DNA from: Micromonospora_G sp044458865
GTDB taxonomy: Bacteria > Actinomycetota > Actinomycetes > Mycobacteriales > Micromonosporaceae
DNA length: 64,000 bases
Reading direction: 5' to 3'
Assembly: GCF_044458865.1 (NCBI RefSeq)
Contig: NZ_JBITIH010000009.1
Span: 124,001-188,000 of the forward strand
The notes under the pieces were generated by a model. The model saw nothing but the letters and a program-made list of their open reading frames with translations, had not been told where the DNA came from and did not search any database. The translations under genes were made by a program, and so were the position numbers. Positions 60,041-64,000 of this stretch are shown here, piece after piece (position 1 is the first letter of the stretch; each line of letters starts with the position of its first letter).

Positions 60041-60774
60041 TTCCCGGCGACGACGAGTGCCCCCGGTTTCGCTCTGGCAGCGGGCGGTGCCCGGAAACCG
60101 CCCGGCCGGGTCGTCGCCGCTCGCACCGCCTCAGGGTGTCCGCCGGTAAGCCGGTACGCGCAACGCTGCTGTAGCGAAAATGACCGCGGAGAGTGATCGC
60201 CGCAGCCGCGGTGGTGGGGCCGGCGGTCACCACCCGTCGTTCGCACAGTGGCGGGCCCAGGGTGTCAGACATGACCGTCGTCGGTGTGGACGCTGCACGC
60301 ACCGGACGGGCGCTCGGGGCCGTAAGCAAACGGCCTCACATAGGTGCGCGCCCCGATCGCCTGCCACGGGGGAAGCGGGCGATTGGGGCGCGCACGATGA
60401 GCTTAACCATGCCGGTTCACCGAACACAACGGGTGATGTTCAGTCAGATTTCCGACGGGTGTCCGGGTGGGCAGAAGGCGTAAATCATCTCAACCGTCAT
60501 AAATGACCATGAGTCAACTCGTCCACGACAACCTCCACAGCGTACATATGCCCTGGTCGGAGGGGGTGCGAAGCGATCACCGGTCGGGTTTCCCTCGATC
60601 GTCGGATTCGCTACTGAAACATCGGCGTTACCGCTGATCGTCACCCCCGGTTGAAGCGGATGAACGGGCGGTGAACCCGCCGTCACCGGCGCCGGCGATT
60701 CCTTCCCGCGTGACCCGCGGGCACGACGGCTGCCGTACCTGCGGGCCCTCCACTTGGAACCCCGGAGGAGAACC
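60041..60774. other. 734-bp spacer upstream of treS
   Basis: No full gene is supported. The region holds a possible DUF429-like remnant (60270-60482). An AT-richer part at 60480-60620 is suited for the treS promoter, though no clear -35/-10 pair could be assigned. Short GC-rich inverted repeats lie at 60660-60720. Confidence 0.6.
60270..60482 (+). pseudogene. Possible DUF429-like gene remnant
   Basis: A 70-codon frame starts MTVVGVDAARTGRALGAV, which looks like the first strand of DUF429/RNase H-like proteins (VxGVD). After about 20 residues the similarity is lost and the frame ends early. It could be a 5' fragment of a deleted gene; chance similarity cannot be excluded. Confidence 0.25.
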
Positions 60775-62607
60775 ATGTCCGATCTCGCTGAGCGCATCAA
60801 CGCGCTGACGGTCCCGTCCCCGGACCAGGAACTGCTGCCCCGGCAGTTGCCCGTACCACTGGAATCGACCCCCGCGCCCCTGCGGCGTGCCCGGGAGCTG
60901 CCCGCTGAACCGCAGTGGTACCAGCGGGCCGTCTTCTACGAGATGTTCGTGCAGGCGTGCTTCGACGCCAGCGGTGACGGCTTCGGAGACCTGCCCGGCC
61001 TCACCACCAAACTCGACTATCTGAAGTGGCTCGGCGTCGACTGCCTCTGGCTGCCACCGTTCTACGACTCCCCCCGCCGCGACGGCGGCTACGACATCCG
61101 CGACTACTTCACCGTCGCGCCCGAGTTCGGCACCATCGACGACTTCGTGACGCTGATCGACGAGGCACACGCGCGCGGCATCCGGGTGATCACCGACCTG
61201 GTGCTGAACCACACCTCCGACACCCACGAGTGGTTCCAACAGTCCCGGCAGGACCCCGACGGACCGTACGGCGACTTCTACGTCTGGCGCGACACCGACA
61301 CCGAGTACGCGCAGGTCCCGATCATCTTCTGCGACACCGAGCCGTCGAACTGGACCTACGACCCGGTCCGCCAGCAGTTCTACTGGCACCGGTTCTTCGC
61401 CCACCAACCGGACCTGAACTACGACAACCCGGTGGTACGCGAAACCATGTTCGACGTCGTCCGGTTCTGGCTCCAGCTCGGCATCGACGGCTTCCGGCTG
61501 GACGCGATCACGTACCTCTTCGAGCGGGAGGGCACCGACTGCGCCAACCTGCCGGAGACGCACGCCTACCTGAAACGGCTGCGCAAGATGGTCGACGAGG
61601 AGTTCCCCGGCCGGGTCCTGCTGGCCGAGGCGAACCTCTGGCCGGCCGACCTGGTCGACTACTTCGGCGACCCGGCAGTGGGCGGGGACGAGTGCCACAT
61701 GGCGTTCCACTTCCCGGTGATGCCCCGGATCTTCATGGCCGTACGCCGCGAGTCCCGCTTCCCGATCTCCGAGATCATCGCCCAGACGCCGCAGATCCCG
61801 CAGGGCTGCCAGTGGGGCACCTTCCTACGCAACCACGACGAACTGACCCTGGAGATGGTCACCGACGAAGAACGCGACTACCTCTACAACGAATACGCCA
61901 AGGACCCCCGGATGCGGGTGAACGTCGGCATCCGGCGCCGCCTGGCCCCGCTGGTCAACAACGACCGCAACCAGATCGAACTCTTCACCTCGCTGCTGCT
62001 CTCGCTGCCCGGCTCACCGGTGCTCTACTACGGAGACGAGATCGGCATGGGAGACAACGTGTGGCTCGGCGACCGCAACGGGGTCCGTACCCCGATGCAA
62101 TGGTCCCCGGACCGCAACGGCGGCTTCTCCAGCGCCGACCCCGGCGCGCTCTACCTGCCGGTGAACCAGGGCCCGGTCTACGGCTACCAGGCCGTCAACG
62201 TGGAACGGCAACTCGAACAACCGGCGTCGCTGTTGCAGTGGACCCGACAGATGATCGCCGTACGCAAACAGCACCCGGCGCTCGCCCTCGGCTCCTTCCG
62301 CGACCTCGGCGGCAAGAACGGGACGGTGCTCGCCTTCCTGCGCGAGTACGACGGGCCCGACGGGCACGAAGTGGTGCTCTGCGTACACAACCTGTCCCGC
62401 CATCCGCAGCCGGCGCAGCTCCCACTGGGCAGCCGCTTCATCGGTCACCTGCCGGTCGAGCTGACCGGGCAGACACCGTTCCCGCTGATCGGTGCCCGCC
62501 CCTACCAGCTCACCCTGCCCGGCTACGGCTCGTTCTGGTTCCAGCTCACCGCCAGGACACCGGCACCGAGGACGTCGCCGACGGACGACCTGATCGCCGC
62601 CGGCTGA
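60775..62607 (+). CDS. treS: Trehalose synthase (maltose alpha-D-glucosyltransferase)
   Basis: A GH13 enzyme of 610 aa that interconverts maltose and trehalose. Catalytic residues are D243 (DGFRLDAITYLFEREGTDC), E285 (LLAEANLWP) and D355 (LRNHDELT). The N-terminus WYQRAVFYEMFVQACFDASGDG is typical of TreS. ATG with GGAGGAG 4 nt upstream. No maltokinase or GlgE gene follows, unlike in many actinobacteria. Confidence 0.95.
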   Translation: MSDLAERINALTVPSPDQELLPRQLPVPLESTPAPLRRARELPAEPQWYQRAVFYEMFVQACFDASGDGFGDLPGLTTKLDYLKWLGVDCLWLPPFYDSPRRDGGYDIRDYFTVAPEFGTIDDFVTLIDEAHARGIRVITDLVLNHTSDTHEWFQQSRQDPDGPYGDFYVWRDTDTEYAQVPIIFCDTEPSNWTYDPVRQQFYWHRFFAHQPDLNYDNPVVRETMFDVVRFWLQLGIDGFRLDAITYLFEREGTDCANLPETHAYLKRLRKMVDEEFPGRVLLAEANLWPADLVDYFGDPAVGGDECHMAFHFPVMPRIFMAVRRESRFPISEIIAQTPQIPQGCQWGTFLRNHDELTLEMVTDEERDYLYNEYAKDPRMRVNVGIRRRLAPLVNNDRNQIELFTSLLLSLPGSPVLYYGDEIGMGDNVWLGDRNGVRTPMQWSPDRNGGFSSADPGALYLPVNQGPVYGYQAVNVERQLEQPASLLQWTRQMIAVRKQHPALALGSFRDLGGKNGTVLAFLREYDGPDGHEVVLCVHNLSRHPQPAQLPLGSRFIGHLPVELTGQTPFPLIGARPYQLTLPGYGSFWFQLTARTPAPRTSPTDDLIAAG

Positions 62608-62762
62608 CGCAGGACCGGTCCCCCGGCTACCGGGTCGACGGGACCGAGGACGGAAACAGGGTGGAAATTTAACCATCGTTCATGCGCGGACGAGGCCGTA
62701 CGACAATTGGCTCCGTCTATATGGGGGACAGGCAGAGAGCCTGCCAACCGGATGGAGTCGTG

Positions 62763-63419
62763 ATGACCCGTACCCCCACGCGCTGGGCCACCACCCTGCT
62801 GGCCACCGCCACCCTCGCCGTCCTCGGTCTCGCCAACCCGGCCCAGGCCGCAACCGTCTCCCAGCCGCTCCGCACCATGATCGCCAACCTGCCGGTCGCC
62901 ACCGAAATCCGGACCGGCTACAACCGCGACCTCTTCCCGCACTGGGTCGACGCCGACGGCGACGGCTGCAACACCCGGTACGAGGTACTGATCGCAGAAG
63001 CCACCACCAACCCGTCGGTCGGCTCCGGCTGCACGCTCACCGGCGGACGCTGGTTCTCGTACTACGACGGGGCCTACTGGACCAACCCCGCCGACCTGGA
63101 CATCGACCACGTGGTCGCGCTCGCCGAGGCGTGGGACTCCGGCGCCCGCTCGTGGACCACCTCCCGGCGGCAGTCGTACGCCAACGACATGGGCGACGTA
63201 CGGGCACTGATCGCGGTGACCGACAACGTCAACCAGGCCAAGGGTGACCAGGACCCGACCACCTGGGTACCGAGCCGTGAGGTCTGCCGCTACATCGGCG
63301 AATGGGTGGCGGTGAAGACCCGCTGGCGGCTCACTGTCGACACCGCCGAGAAGAACGCCCTCACCAGCCGGGCCGCCTCCTGCTCGAACATCACCCTCAC
63401 GGTCACCCACGCCTTCTGA
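62763..63419 (+). CDS. Secreted HNH-type nuclease-like protein
   Basis: A 218-aa protein with a signal peptide (1-30, ending in NPAQAA). The mature part has a DGCNTRYEVL segment, DLDIDHVVALAEAWDSGA (111-127) and DNVNQAKGDQDPTTW (154-168), which match the DUF1524/HNH nuclease fold. H116 is the likely catalytic histidine. Four cysteines may form disulfides. It should be an extracellular nuclease, perhaps for nutrient use. ATG at 62763 with GGAG just upstream. Confidence 0.92.
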   Translation: MTRTPTRWATTLLATATLAVLGLANPAQAATVSQPLRTMIANLPVATEIRTGYNRDLFPHWVDADGDGCNTRYEVLIAEATTNPSVGSGCTLTGGRWFSYYDGAYWTNPADLDIDHVVALAEAWDSGARSWTTSRRQSYANDMGDVRALIAVTDNVNQAKGDQDPTTWVPSREVCRYIGEWVAVKTRWRLTVDTAEKNALTSRAASCSNITLTVTHAF

Positions 63420-63508
63420 GCCACCGGCTCCGCGGTCGGTACGGGACCGGTGTGACCACACCGGCCCCGTACCGCGCCCGGACGCCCCGGCGGCGCCCGC
63501 ACCCCGGC

Positions 63509-64000
63509 TCAGTCAGGAATCGACTGACGTAGGGACGGCACCGCGACGAACGTGTTCGCGGCCCGCCGCACCTGGCGCGGCCAGCGCGGGTCGGCGGCGA
63601 TGCCGAAGACCGCCCGCCGGATCGCCGGTGCCTTCGCCAGTTCCGCCAGCACCGAAAGGCACTCGCCAGCCAGCGACACCTCGCCGGCCTGCCAGAGCCG
63701 CAGCAGAGCGGCCAGGATCATGTCCCGGACCTCCACCGACATCGGAATCCCGGCACCGACCAGGTGGCCTGCGGCCAGGACCTGCGGCCCCGTCCCGCCC
63801 GCCAGCCGGGTCAACGCCGACTCCGTCGCCCGACCCGCGCGGGCCAGCACGAACGCGCCCTTCCCCCGGGTCGACGGATCGGCCATCAGCTCCAGCCACC
63901 GTGCCTCCTGCCACTCCCGCGCCACCGGGCCGGCCGCCAGGTACTCCGCGACCGCCCGGGTCAGCGGCTCGACATCGGCTCCCCGGGGCAGGAACAGACC
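63509..64000 (-). CDS. Hypothetical helical protein, 5' end outside the window
   Basis: 163 codons to the stop at 63509; the frame is open to the right edge without a clear start, so the N-terminus lies outside. The visible part is helical with repeat-like segments (AEYLAAGPVAREWQEARWLE, then LGELAGTG-like turns and MILAALLRLWQAGEVSLAGECL). The pattern recalls HEAT-like or armadillo-like repeats, but no family is recognised. Confidence 0.7.
   Translation of the reverse strand, partial: GLFLPRGADVEPLTRAVAEYLAAGPVAREWQEARWLELMADPSTRGKGAFVLARAGRATESALTRLAGGTGPQVLAAGHLVGAGIPMSVEVRDMILAALLRLWQAGEVSLAGECLSVLAELAKAPAIRRAVFGIAADPRWPRQVRRAANTFVAVPSLRQSIPD

Noticed and set aside
59642..60196. Plus-strand frame opposite the conserved hypothetical gene
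   Set aside because: Low-complexity composition with many Arg, His and Pro; the minus-strand frame shows a regular beta-strand pattern.

Overview
This window is chromosomal DNA from a high-GC actinomycete. The family Micromonosporaceae (Micromonospora or a close relative) fits best. The reasons are the extreme third-position GC, the many GTG starts, several apparently leaderless genes with TANNNT -10 motifs, a conservon-type sensor kinase, and two blocks that keep the gene order known from Mycobacterium tuberculosis. No phage, transposase, CRISPR array or rRNA operon was seen. Nearly all of the sequence is core chromosome, with a few accessory insertions.

Region 1 (1-15.8 kb). A conservon-type sensor histidine kinase runs off the left edge, coupled to its roadblock/LC7 partner. 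A P-loop uridine kinase-like gene and adenosine deaminase follow. Next come an RlmA-like methyltransferase and a DUF4272 gene, and then a nucleoside uptake and salvage operon on the minus strand: BMP lipoprotein, double ABC ATPase, two permeases, cytidine deaminase and thymidine phosphorylase. The ATPase can only start at CTG. An 80-bp insert with 13-bp direct repeats lies between the ATPase and the first permease, and two strong hairpins follow the lipoprotein gene.

Region 2 (15.8-24.9 kb). This holds a small hypothetical gene, a YihY/BrkB membrane protein, a 2H phosphoesterase and trpS on the minus strand. An ECF sigma factor is translationally coupled to a membrane-anchored Asp-box propeller protein. 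A CorC-like CBS protein diverges from galE-galK.

Region 3 (24.9-33.5 kb). This holds the sulfate activation genes cysQ-cysD-cysN, then pth, rplY, prs and glmU, tRNA-Gln(UUG), and an unusual HTH protein with a LAGLIDADG-like C-terminus that abuts the tRNA.

Region 4 (33.5-42.8 kb). A fatty acid desaturase with a palindromic operator is followed by a FasR-like TetR regulator, two tandem DUF4383 membrane genes, an ABC-F protein, ispE, rsmA, a double-module Lrp regulator and tatD.

Region 5 (42.8-55.5 kb). A gene of unknown function and an iron-siderophore transporter operon under an IdeR/DmdR box are inserted between tatD and metG. A small coiled-coil gene, a decayed repeat-rich spacer, metG, a proline-rich membrane protein, rsmI and the protein O-mannosyltransferase gene follow.

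Region 6 (55.5-64 kb). This accessory stretch holds a GNAT acetyltransferase, a DUF418 membrane protein divergent from a TetR regulator, a macrolide-type glycosyltransferase, a conserved hypothetical gene, trehalose synthase, a secreted HNH nuclease-like protein and the 3' part of a hypothetical gene.

Three copies of a 52-bp hairpin repeat sit in gene ends (24.8, 41.8 and 52.7 kb) and probably act as bidirectional terminators. A second, 105-bp inverted repeat follows the mannosyltransferase gene. I found no complete undescribed multi-gene system. The strongest leads are the CTG start, the 80-bp coupled insert, the cytidine deaminase fusion, the sigma/Asp-box pair, the HTH protein next to the tRNA and the iron-box leaderless promoter.
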